Origin: Devosia submarina
GTDB taxonomy: Bacteria > Pseudomonadota > Alphaproteobacteria > Rhizobiales > Devosiaceae
Assembly: GCF_003056345.1 (NCBI RefSeq)
Contig: NZ_PYWB01000016.1
Location: 1 to 52,522 of the forward strand
Direction: 5' to 3'
Length of the DNA stretch: 52,522 bases
Positions 28,770 through 36,350 of the stretch are shown here, one piece after another. The translations under genes and the position numbers were made by a program. The notes under the pieces are model-generated. The model had not been told where the DNA came from. It did not search any database and saw nothing but the letters and a program-made list of their open reading frames with translations. Every line of letters starts with the position of its first letter. Position 1 is the first letter of the stretch.

Positions 28770-31109
28770 ATGCCCTCATTTTCCCGCGGACTTGAAAAGG
28801 CTCTGCATCAGGCGATGAACCTGGCGCGTGAGCGCAACCATGAGTTCGCAACGCTCGAGCACCTGCTGCTGGCCCTGACCGACGACCGTGAAACGATCGC
28901 CGTGCTGACCGGCTGTGACGTCGATGTCGACGCGCTCAAGAGCGATCTTGAAGATTTTATCAATGAAGAACTGGACAGCCTGATCGTTGCCAACGGCCAG
29001 GACGCCCGCCCGACGGCGGCATTCCAGCGCGTGATCCAGCGCGCGGTGATCCATGTCCAGAGCTCGGGCCGTGAAGAAGTGACGGGCGCAAACGTGCTGG
29101 TCGCCATCTTTGCGGAGCGCGAGAGCCACGCCGCATACTTCCTCGAACAGCAGGACATGAGCCGGCTGGACGCGGTTAATTTCATCAGCCACGGGATCAC
29201 CAAGTCCGGTCCCAGCGAGGAGCGCAAGGTGCGTGGTGCCGACGACGGCGACAACCAGGGGGAAGGCGGGGCGGAAGCCAAGAAGAGCTCGGCCCTGGCC
29301 GATTTCTGCGTCAACCTCAATGAAAAGGCCCGTTCGGGCAAGATCGACCCGCTGATCGGGCGCGATGCCGAACTGCGCCGCACTATCCAGGTGCTGTGCC
29401 GCCGCTCCAAGAACAACCCGATCTATGTGGGTGACGCTGGCGTCGGCAAGACGGCCATCGCCGAAGGTCTTGCCCGCAAGATCGTCGAAGGCGATGTGCC
29501 TGAAGTGCTCAAGGAAGCGGTGATCTATTCGCTCGACATGGGCTCGCTCCTGGCCGGTACTCGCTATCGCGGTGACTTCGAGGAACGCCTCAAGGCCGTG
29601 ATGAAGGAGCTTGAAAAGCTTCCGAATTCTGTCCTGTTCATCGACGAAATCCATACCATGATCGGTGCGGGCGCCACCTCTGGCGGTGCGCTCGATGCGT
29701 CGAACCTCCTCAAGCCTGCCCTGGCTTCGGGTGCGATCCGCTGCATTGGCTCGACCACCTATAAGGAATATCGCCAGTTCTTCGAAAAGGATCGGGCCCT
29801 GGTCCGTCGTTTCCAGAAGATCGACGTCAACGAGCCGTCCGTGCCCGATGCTATCGAGATCGTCAAAGGCCTGCGGCCCTATTTCGAAGAGTTCCACAAG
29901 ATCAAGTACACCGACGATGCCCTCAAGGCTGCGGTGGAACTGAGCGCGCGGTATATCAACGACCGCAAGCTGCCCGACAAGGCGATCGACGTGCTCGACG
30001 AAACCGGCGCATCGCAGATGCTGGTGACGGAAGATCAGCGCAAGAAGGTGATCGATGTCGAGGACATCGAGGCCACCATTGCAACGATCGCCCGCATCCC
30101 GCCCAAGACGGTTACCAAATCTGACGCTGAATTGCTGTCGGGCCTTGAGCAGAGCCTTAAGACCGTGGTGTTCGGCCAGGACCAGGCGATTGTCGCGCTG
30201 ACATCAGCCATCAAGCTGGCTCGTGCCGGCCTGCGTGAACCGGAAAAGCCAATCGGCTCCTACCTCTTCACCGGCCCCACCGGCGTCGGCAAGACGGAAG
30301 TGGCCAAGCAGCTCGCCGATACGCTGGGCGTGGAACTGCTGCGCTTCGACATGTCCGAATACATGGAGCGGCACACCGTGTCGCGCTTGATCGGTGCCCC
30401 TCCGGGCTATGTCGGGTTTGACCAGGGCGGCTTGCTCACCGATGGCGTGGACCAGCATCCGCACTGCGTGGTGCTGCTCGATGAAATCGAGAAGGCCCAC
30501 CCGGATCTCTACAACATCCTGCTGCAGGTGATGGACCACGGCAAGCTGACGGACCACAACGGCAAGTCCGTGGACTTCCGCAATGTGATCCTGATCATGA
30601 CGTCCAATGTGGGCGCGCAGGAACTGGCACGCAGCCCGATCGGGTTTGGCCGCAAGCGCGAGCAGGGGGACGATGAAGAGGCGATCAACCGCACCTTTAC
30701 GCCCGAATTCCGCAATCGCCTGGATGCGATCATCTCGTTTGCGCCGCTGCCACGCGAAGTGGTCCGTCGCGTTGTCGAGAAGTTCGTGCTGCAGCTCGAA
30801 GGCCAGTTGGCCGAGCGTGGCGTCACGATCATCCTGCAGCCCGAAGCCGCCGATTGGTTGGCGGAGCGCGGCTATGATGAACGTATGGGTGCGCGTCCGC
30901 TGGGCCGCGTGATTCAGGAGCACATCAAGAAGCCCTTGGCGGACCAGGTGCTGTTCGGCGAACTCGTCAATGGCGGCACGGTGACCGTGGCCGTGGTAGG
31001 CGAGGGGCAAGACGCCAAGCTGGAGCTGATTGCGGTTCCACCGCGCCCAGCCAAGCCCAAGGCGCTGCCAAAGCCGAAGAAGCCCAAGGCAACGGCAGAC
31101 AAAGAATAA
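28770..31109 (+). CDS. clpA: ATP-dependent Clp protease ATP-binding subunit ClpA
   Basis: A hexameric AAA+ unfoldase that feeds substrates to ClpP, with ClpS as adaptor. The 779-residue protein has the N-terminal double Clp_N repeat (1-145), an acidic linker (about 150-170), a first AAA domain with GDAGVGKTAIAE, and a second with GPTGVGKTEVAKQ. The ClpP-docking loop IGF is present in SPIGFGRKR. The C-terminal tail is Lys/Pro/Ala-rich (PAKPKALPKPKKPK). No ClpB/ClpC-type middle coiled coil is present, which identifies it as ClpA. A strong terminator follows. Confidence 0.97.
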   Translation: MPSFSRGLEKALHQAMNLARERNHEFATLEHLLLALTDDRETIAVLTGCDVDVDALKSDLEDFINEELDSLIVANGQDARPTAAFQRVIQRAVIHVQSSGREEVTGANVLVAIFAERESHAAYFLEQQDMSRLDAVNFISHGITKSGPSEERKVRGADDGDNQGEGGAEAKKSSALADFCVNLNEKARSGKIDPLIGRDAELRRTIQVLCRRSKNNPIYVGDAGVGKTAIAEGLARKIVEGDVPEVLKEAVIYSLDMGSLLAGTRYRGDFEERLKAVMKELEKLPNSVLFIDEIHTMIGAGATSGGALDASNLLKPALASGAIRCIGSTTYKEYRQFFEKDRALVRRFQKIDVNEPSVPDAIEIVKGLRPYFEEFHKIKYTDDALKAAVELSARYINDRKLPDKAIDVLDETGASQMLVTEDQRKKVIDVEDIEATIATIARIPPKTVTKSDAELLSGLEQSLKTVVFGQDQAIVALTSAIKLARAGLREPEKPIGSYLFTGPTGVGKTEVAKQLADTLGVELLRFDMSEYMERHTVSRLIGAPPGYVGFDQGGLLTDGVDQHPHCVVLLDEIEKAHPDLYNILLQVMDHGKLTDHNGKSVDFRNVILIMTSNVGAQELARSPIGFGRKREQGDDEEAINRTFTPEFRNRLDAIISFAPLPREVVRRVVEKFVLQLEGQLAERGVTIILQPEAADWLAERGYDERMGARPLGRVIQEHIKKPLADQVLFGELVNGGTVTVAVVGEGQDAKLELIAVPPRPAKPKALPKPKKPKATADKE

Positions 31110-31113
31110 ACGG

Positions 31114-31140
31114 AAGGCCGGGAGCGATCCTGGCCTTTTT
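31114..31140 (+). terminator. Intrinsic terminator of clpS-clpA
   Basis: A perfect ten-pair stem AAGGCCGGGA / TCCTGGCCTT (one G-T pair) with GCGA loop is followed by a T-run, beginning five bases after the clpA stop. Confidence 0.9.
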
Positions 31141-31170
31141 GTTAGCGTGGGGTGGTTACATGCCCTGATC

Positions 31171-31255
31171 GTCACCCTCGGGCTCGACCCGAGGGGACTG
31201 TACTTTGCTTCACCACCCGAAAGACTAGAGCCCTCGGGTCAGGCCCGAGGGTGAC
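31171..31255. repeat. Family B palindromic element
   Basis: An inverted repeat with outer ends GTCACCCTCGGGCTCGACCC and GGCCCGAGGGTGAC, homologous to 27921-28008. It lies between the clpA terminator and the family A element. Confidence 0.8.
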
Positions 31256-31306
31256 CATTGGTGGTTGTTGTAATGGCTGAGCTAGGCCGCGCAGCGAGCG
31301 GCCTGA

Positions 31307-31396
31307 GACCTCATGGTGAGCTTGTCGAACCATGCGGTCGAGTGAGTGGAGCTATCGTGCCACGACCTCGTGGTTCGACAAGCTCATAACGAGGTC
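31307..31396. repeat. REP-like palindromic element, family A copy 3
   Basis: Arms beginning GACCTCATGGTGAGCTTGTC and ending in GAGGTC, homologous to copies at 10525, 14305 and 43264. Together with the preceding element and the clpA terminator it fills the 304-bp gap before the membrane protein gene; no other feature is seen there. Confidence 0.85.
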
Positions 31397-31413
31397 TACT
31401 AGGGAAGGAGTGA

Positions 31414-31941
31414 CTATAGCCACATCAGCAGCATGGGGCCGATCAGGATTAGGCCGATGCCGATCACGAAGCGTAAGTTTCCGAGCTGGCGCAAGTTCGG
31501 GATGCTGAGCACGCTGGAGAGAACGAAGAAAGCTGCGAGCGCGATCAGGGCGGGCGTGAGAGCCTGCAGGTTCAGCGCCGTTTTCTCGTTGAGCTGCAGG
31601 AAGATCATGTGCCCGCCGGCAAAGCCAAGCAGGGCGGTGATGACTACAGTCACGGCCTTGGAGGTGATCAAGAGCGCCATGTCGATGGTCTGGCTGGTGA
31701 TCAGGAGCGCAAGGCCCATGGCAGTGACATGGGCGGCAGCGAGCGTGGCGAACAGCTGCGTATTGGCCAGCAGCGGCACCATCTCTGGTGGCGCCGTCAG
31801 CGGCAGCGAGCCGATCTTCGGCAGATCGGCGCCATATTGCGACATGCCGAAGATGACATAGAGCATCACCAGCGTGCCAAGGGCGAACACCAGGGCCGTG
31901 GCCGCCAGCACCTTGAGCAGATCGATGCTGTCCTGTGACAC
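31414..31941 (-). CDS. Multi-pass membrane protein of unknown function
   Basis: A 175-residue protein with about five hydrophobic helices (near 9-33, 62-84, 88-112, 126-145, 153-175) and few charged residues. The loop after the first helix contains GMSQYGADLPKIGSLPLTAPPEMVPLL. No conserved domain is recognised. Co-oriented with and just downstream of tRNA-Lys; no operon partner is evident. Function unknown. Confidence 0.75.
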   Translation of the reverse strand: MSQDSIDLLKVLAATALVFALGTLVMLYVIFGMSQYGADLPKIGSLPLTAPPEMVPLLANTQLFATLAAAHVTAMGLALLITSQTIDMALLITSKAVTVVITALLGFAGGHMIFLQLNEKTALNLQALTPALIALAAFFVLSSVLSIPNLRQLGNLRFVIGIGLILIGPMLLMWL

Positions 31942-31973
31942 CGCTTAGGCTCGCTTTGATGGGGAGAGAATTT

Positions 31974-32048
31974 TGGTATGCCGGGAGGGGGTCGAACCCT
32001 CGACCATTCGATTAAAAGTCGAATGCTCTACCACTGAGCTACCGGCAC
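31974..32048 (-). tRNA. tRNA-Lys (anticodon UUU)
   Basis: The minus strand folds into a complete cloverleaf: acceptor arms GTGCCGG/CCGGCAT (a G-T pair at position 1), D-arm AGCTC..GAGC, anticodon stem TTCGA/TCGAA around loop CTTTTAA (anticodon TTT), and T-arm GAGGGTTCGACCCCCTC. CCA is encoded at 31974-31976. The 3' end lies about 30 bp from the membrane protein gene start. Confidence 0.95.
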
Positions 32049-32114
32049 GCACCAAAAGCTTACGCCCGGAGGCGATGCGGCGGAACATAGTCAGCCAGCT
32101 TTCGCTGTCAACCG

Positions 32115-32897
32115 CTATTGCGCGGGAGCGGGGGTTTGAAGCGGTGTTCCCACAAGCTGTGTGGGCATGCAGGAGATTGAAACGCGTTCCACCTGCATGC
32201 AAAGGGCCGCCGCTTCGGCGCGCTGCGGGAGCGGGCCAAGCACGATCTGCTGCCTACCCGCGCCGTCGTCCACGACATGCGGCGACAGGCCGAACAGGAG
32301 TGGCCCAAGCTTCATCGAGAGATCGCGCCAGGCAGCTTCGGCCTGTTCCGGTGCCACCGGAGCGCCTAGGGCAACAGCGAAGTCGTTTGTGGACGGCAAG
32401 GCGGCAATTTGATCGGGCAGGGGCTGTTCGGCAGGCCCTGGCTGGGCTTCCTGCATCGGGCGCTGGCGAATGGCGACGGAGCCGCCATCGGCGTCGAAAA
32501 CGAGCGGCGGTTCTTCGCCAATCGAAGATGTGATCGTCGAGCGGTCGATGCCGCCACCTTCCGGCATGGCCTCCATGATCCGCGGCAGGCTGACCTCAAG
32601 GGCCCCGACGCGCTGCACGACTTCGTTGTTCTGCTGCTCCTCAAGCGCAAAGCGGGTCAGAAGTTGAGCGTTTTCCCGCTTGAGCTCGACCGATTGCTGG
32701 CGCAGATCGGCGACCTGCAGGCGCAATTGCTCAAGCGAAGCACCTTCTATGCGCGTGCGGTGCAGCCCACCAAGAACGCTGGAGGGGATAAGAGCAGACA
32801 CATTAGCACCCATCACCGCAATGGCGCAGGACACCAGGGCGACGACGCCCCACAGCGCGGCATCCGATTGCCGGAATTGTTCAGATGCCCTGGCCAC
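32115..32897 (-). CDS. Membrane-anchored coiled-coil protein of unknown function
   Basis: A 260-residue protein with one N-terminal membrane helix (about 15-38), a coiled-coil segment (about 50-105, LEQLRLQVADLRQQSVELKRENAQLL) and a C-terminal about 80-residue region (190-250). The latter resembles a degenerate SPOR-like fold, with a final pair of cysteines (ALCMQVERVSISCMP). The topology suggests an inner-membrane protein with its bulk in the periplasm, perhaps envelope-associated. No named family is recognised. It lies upstream of tRNA-Lys and is divergent from glmU. Confidence 0.75.
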   Translation of the reverse strand: MARASEQFRQSDAALWGVVALVSCAIAVMGANVSALIPSSVLGGLHRTRIEGASLEQLRLQVADLRQQSVELKRENAQLLTRFALEEQQNNEVVQRVGALEVSLPRIMEAMPEGGGIDRSTITSSIGEEPPLVFDADGGSVAIRQRPMQEAQPGPAEQPLPDQIAALPSTNDFAVALGAPVAPEQAEAAWRDLSMKLGPLLFGLSPHVVDDGAGRQQIVLGPLPQRAEAAALCMQVERVSISCMPTQLVGTPLQTPAPAQ

Positions 32898-33039
32898 GCA
32901 ACGTTCCCTCGTCTCGCATTCGAATCAAGTGTGAAGCTTTGGTTTGAACATGCGGCCACGATTAGCTATTCGCCAACGCTTACCTGCCATAAATCTGTTG
33001 ATTTGGGCGGCAATAGACGGCTCAACCGGAGAACGCGTC

Positions 33040-34392
33040 ATGACTGAACTGCTGTCGATCATTCTTGCAGCGGGCGAAGGCACCCGTATGCGATCGGCAA
33101 TTCCCAAGGTTCTCCATCCCGTTGGCGGCTTGCCGATGGTCGGACATGTCATGCAAACGGCGCTGAAATCGGGCGCTGGAAATATCTGCGTCGTGGTGGG
33201 GCCAAACCATGATGCCGTTCAGGCTGAGGTGAGCCGTCACGCCAGCAGTGCGCGCATATTCAGCCAGCTGGAGCGACTGGGGACCGGCCATGCGGTGCGG
33301 CAAGCGCGTGAGGCGTTTGCCCAGCACCAAGGCCATGTCGTTGTGCTCTATGCAGACAATCCCCTGGTTTCGAGCACCACGGTGAGCGCCATTACCGAAC
33401 GGCTCGATGGCGGCGCCGACATCGTCGTGGTCGGCTATCGGCCGGACGATCCCACCAATCTTGGGCGCCTACTGACCGATGGCGGGAAGTTGCTCGCCAT
33501 CCGCGAGCATCGTGACGCCACCGAAGAAGAGCGCAAGATCGGCCTGGCCAATTCCGGCATTATCGGGTTCCGCGCGGAAGTGCTGACCGGGATCATCGAC
33601 CGCATCGGAAACAAGAATGCCAAGGGCGAATACTATCTGACCGATGCTGTTGAACTCGCCAATGCGGACGGCCGCCGCGTGGAGTTCATTGAAGCCGACC
33701 CTGGCGAGGTGATGGGGGTCGATGACCGGGTACGTCTGGCCGCGGCCGAAGCGCAGTTTCAAAAGCTGCGGCGCGAAGACTTCATGAAGGCAGGCGTGAC
33801 GCTCAAGGATCCGGACAGCGTCTGGTTTTCCTATGATACCGAGATCGCGCAGGACGTGACGATCGAGCCCAATGTGGTGTTCGGACCGGGGGTAGTGATC
33901 GAGACCGGCGCGGTGATCCACGCCTTCAGCCATCTGGAAGGCGCTCATATCGGCCGCAATGCGTCAGTGGGGCCCTTTGCACGGCTACGGCCGGAGGCGA
34001 ACCTTGGCGAGAACGCCAAGGTGGGCAATTTCGTCGAGATCAAGAAGGCCAAGATCGGCAAGGGCGCCAAGGTTAGTCACTTGACCTATATCGGTGATGC
34101 CGAAGTGGGCGCGAACGTCAATGTCGGCGCCGGCGTGATCACGGTGAACTATGACGGCTACAACAAGCATCGTACCATTATCGGGGACAATGCCTTTGTG
34201 GGGTCCAACTCGTCGCTGGTGGCGCCGGTGACCGTCGGGGAAGGCGCGCTGGTTGCCAGCGGCAGCGTGATCACCGAAGACGTGCCGCCAGACGCTGTCG
34301 CCTTTGGCCGGGCGCGGCAGGAAAACAAGCGGGGCCATGCGCCCAAAGTGCGCGAGCGGGCGCTTGCCAAGAAAGCGGCGAAGGGAAAATAG
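33040..34392 (+). CDS. glmU: Bifunctional UDP-N-acetylglucosamine diphosphorylase / glucosamine-1-phosphate N-acetyltransferase
   Basis: Performs the last two steps of UDP-GlcNAc synthesis for peptidoglycan and LPS. The 450-residue protein has the N-terminal pyrophosphorylase signature LAAGEGTRMRSAIPKVLHPV (about 8-27) and the left-handed beta-helix acetyltransferase domain with hexapeptide repeats (about 260-430), including the VNYDGYNKHRT motif carrying the CoA/substrate residues. ATG 33040 has CCGGAG upstream; a longer frame from 32944 is rejected. glmS begins one base after its stop, so the two form an operon for amino-sugar synthesis. Confidence 0.97.
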   Translation: MTELLSIILAAGEGTRMRSAIPKVLHPVGGLPMVGHVMQTALKSGAGNICVVVGPNHDAVQAEVSRHASSARIFSQLERLGTGHAVRQAREAFAQHQGHVVVLYADNPLVSSTTVSAITERLDGGADIVVVGYRPDDPTNLGRLLTDGGKLLAIREHRDATEEERKIGLANSGIIGFRAEVLTGIIDRIGNKNAKGEYYLTDAVELANADGRRVEFIEADPGEVMGVDDRVRLAAAEAQFQKLRREDFMKAGVTLKDPDSVWFSYDTEIAQDVTIEPNVVFGPGVVIETGAVIHAFSHLEGAHIGRNASVGPFARLRPEANLGENAKVGNFVEIKKAKIGKGAKVSHLTYIGDAEVGANVNVGAGVITVNYDGYNKHRTIIGDNAFVGSNSSLVAPVTVGEGALVASGSVITEDVPPDAVAFGRARQENKRGHAPKVRERALAKKAAKGK

Positions 34393-34393
34393 C

Positions 34394-36220
34394 ATGTGCG
34401 GCATTGTTGGAATTGTCGGTAGTGCGCCAGTCGCTACCCGGTTGGTGGATGCGCTCAAGCGCCTGGAATATCGCGGCTATGACAGCGCGGGCGTCGCAAC
34501 GCTCGAAGGTGGCGACATTGCGCGCCGCCGCGCCGAGGGCAAGCTCGGCAATCTGGCGCAGAAGCTGAGCTTCGAGCCGCTGAGTGGCCAGATCGGCATC
34601 GGCCACACGCGCTGGGCAACCCACGGGGCACCGACCGAGCAGAACGCGCATCCTCATGCGACCGAGCGCGTTGCCGTCGTTCACAACGGCATTATCGAGA
34701 ACTTTCGGGAACTGCTGGCGGACCTCGCCAAAGATGGCTATCTGCCCAAGACGCAGACCGATACGGAGTCGGTGGCGCTTTGGGTGTCACGCGAATTGGC
34801 CAACGGGGCGGACCCTGAACTCGCTGTTGCTCGGACGCTGAAAAAGCTCAAGGGCGCCTTCGCGCTGGCCTTCCTGTTCAAGGGCGAGGATGGGCTGCTG
34901 ATTGCAGCGCGCCATGGTGCGCCGCTGGCGATCGGCTATGGCACCACGGAAATGTATCTAGGGTCGGACGCCATGGCGCTGGCGCCGTTTACCTCACGGC
35001 TGACTTACCTCGAAGATGGCGACTGGGCGGTGATTACACCGGCAGGCGTCACCATCCGAGATGGCAAGGATGCCATTGTGCAGCGTGAGCAGCAGCTGTC
35101 GCAAGCCTCGGCCTTGCTGGTCGACAAGGGCAATCACCGCCACTTCATGGCCAAGGAAATCTACGAGCAGCCCGAGACGATCTCGCATACGTTGAGCCAC
35201 TATGTGGATATGGGCGCCGAAAAGGTCGCGATCCGCGAAACATTGCCCTTCGACTTTGCCGATCTGACGCGCCTGACGATCAGCGCCTGCGGCACGGCCT
35301 ATCTTGCTGGAGCGGTCGCCAAGTACTGGTTCGAGCGCTATGCGCGACTACCGGTTGATATCGATGTGGCATCCGAATTCCGCTATCGCGAGCCCCCGCT
35401 GGAAAAAGGCGGCCTGTCGCTTTTCATCTCCCAATCCGGCGAAACGGCCGACACGCTGGCGGCGCTGCGCTATTGCGCGGGGCAGGGCCAACATGTGGCC
35501 TCGCTGGTCAATACGCTGGAATCCACCATTGCGCGGGAATCGAGCGTGGTGTTCCCGATCCTGTGCGGTCCCGAGATCGGCGTGGCATCCACCAAGGCGC
35601 TGACGGCGCAACTGACGGCTTTGGCAAGTCTCGCCATTGCTGCCGGGCGCGCGCGGGGCGTGTTGACGGCGGAGCAGGAGGCGGAGTTCGTGCGCTCGCT
35701 GGTGCATCTGCCCACGGCCGTGTCGCAGGCGCTCAACACCGAAACGCAGATCATGGACATTGCCAAGCGTCTGAGCAAGGCCAAGGACGTGCTCTATCTG
35801 GGTCGTGGCCCGATGTTCCCGATCGCCATGGAAGGCGCATTGAAGCTGAAAGAAATCAGCTATATACATGCTGAAGGTTATGCAGCGGGTGAACTCAAGC
35901 ACGGGCCCATCGCCTTGGTGGACGAGGATATGCCGGTGATCGTTGTGGCGCCATCGGACGAGCTGGTCGACAAGACGCTGAGCAACATGCAAGAGGTCGC
36001 GGCGCGTGGCGGCAAGATCATCCTGATCACTGATGCGCAAGGAGCCGGAACGGTGGGGCACGGCGTGGCTGATGTGATCGTCATTCCACAGGTGTCGAGC
36101 TTTGTGGCGCCGATCCTGGCAACGATTCCGGTGCAGCTGCTGGCATATCACACGGCTGTGTTCATGGGTACGGACGTGGATCAGCCGAGGAATTTGGCTA
36201 AGTCGGTAACGGTGGAGTAG
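34394..36220 (+). CDS. glmS: Glutamine-fructose-6-phosphate aminotransferase (isomerizing)
   Basis: Makes glucosamine-6-phosphate from fructose-6-phosphate and glutamine, the entry step of the hexosamine pathway. 608 residues from ATG 34394: the start MCGIVGIVG exposes the N-terminal nucleophile Cys once Met is removed. The class II amidotransferase domain shows GHTRWATHG, and two SIS isomerase domains follow (SACGTAYLAGAVAKYW; SQSGETADTLAALR; EGYAAGELKHGPIALVDE). The end KSVTVE is the standard C-terminus. One base downstream of glmU; no glmS ribozyme is expected or seen. Confidence 0.98.
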   Translation: MCGIVGIVGSAPVATRLVDALKRLEYRGYDSAGVATLEGGDIARRRAEGKLGNLAQKLSFEPLSGQIGIGHTRWATHGAPTEQNAHPHATERVAVVHNGIIENFRELLADLAKDGYLPKTQTDTESVALWVSRELANGADPELAVARTLKKLKGAFALAFLFKGEDGLLIAARHGAPLAIGYGTTEMYLGSDAMALAPFTSRLTYLEDGDWAVITPAGVTIRDGKDAIVQREQQLSQASALLVDKGNHRHFMAKEIYEQPETISHTLSHYVDMGAEKVAIRETLPFDFADLTRLTISACGTAYLAGAVAKYWFERYARLPVDIDVASEFRYREPPLEKGGLSLFISQSGETADTLAALRYCAGQGQHVASLVNTLESTIARESSVVFPILCGPEIGVASTKALTAQLTALASLAIAAGRARGVLTAEQEAEFVRSLVHLPTAVSQALNTETQIMDIAKRLSKAKDVLYLGRGPMFPIAMEGALKLKEISYIHAEGYAAGELKHGPIALVDEDMPVIVVAPSDELVDKTLSNMQEVAARGGKIILITDAQGAGTVGHGVADVIVIPQVSSFVAPILATIPVQLLAYHTAVFMGTDVDQPRNLAKSVTVE

Positions 36221-36247
36221 GGCGCCTGCTCATCGCAAGCACGGGCC

Positions 36248-36321
36248 GTCCTCGGACTTGATCCGAGGACCATTAGCCGCGCGTGCCGCGTTGACAGTGG
36301 CCCTCGGATCAAGTCCGAGGG
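36248..36321. repeat. Palindromic element, family B-like variant
   Basis: GTCCTCGGACTTGATCCGAG (36248-36267) is mirrored by CCCTCGGATCAAGTCCGAGG (36301-36320). It lies between the convergent glmS and recG genes. Each arm is itself a palindrome around TTGATC/GATCAA; there is no U-run. Confidence 0.75.
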
Positions 36322-36350
36322 CGGCGCGGTGGGTGAGAAAAGACATCTGC

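Noticed and set aside
34300..34394. glmS ribozyme or riboswitch ahead of glmS
   Set aside because: glmU ends one base before glmS, so there is no leader space, and no ribozyme core is visible.
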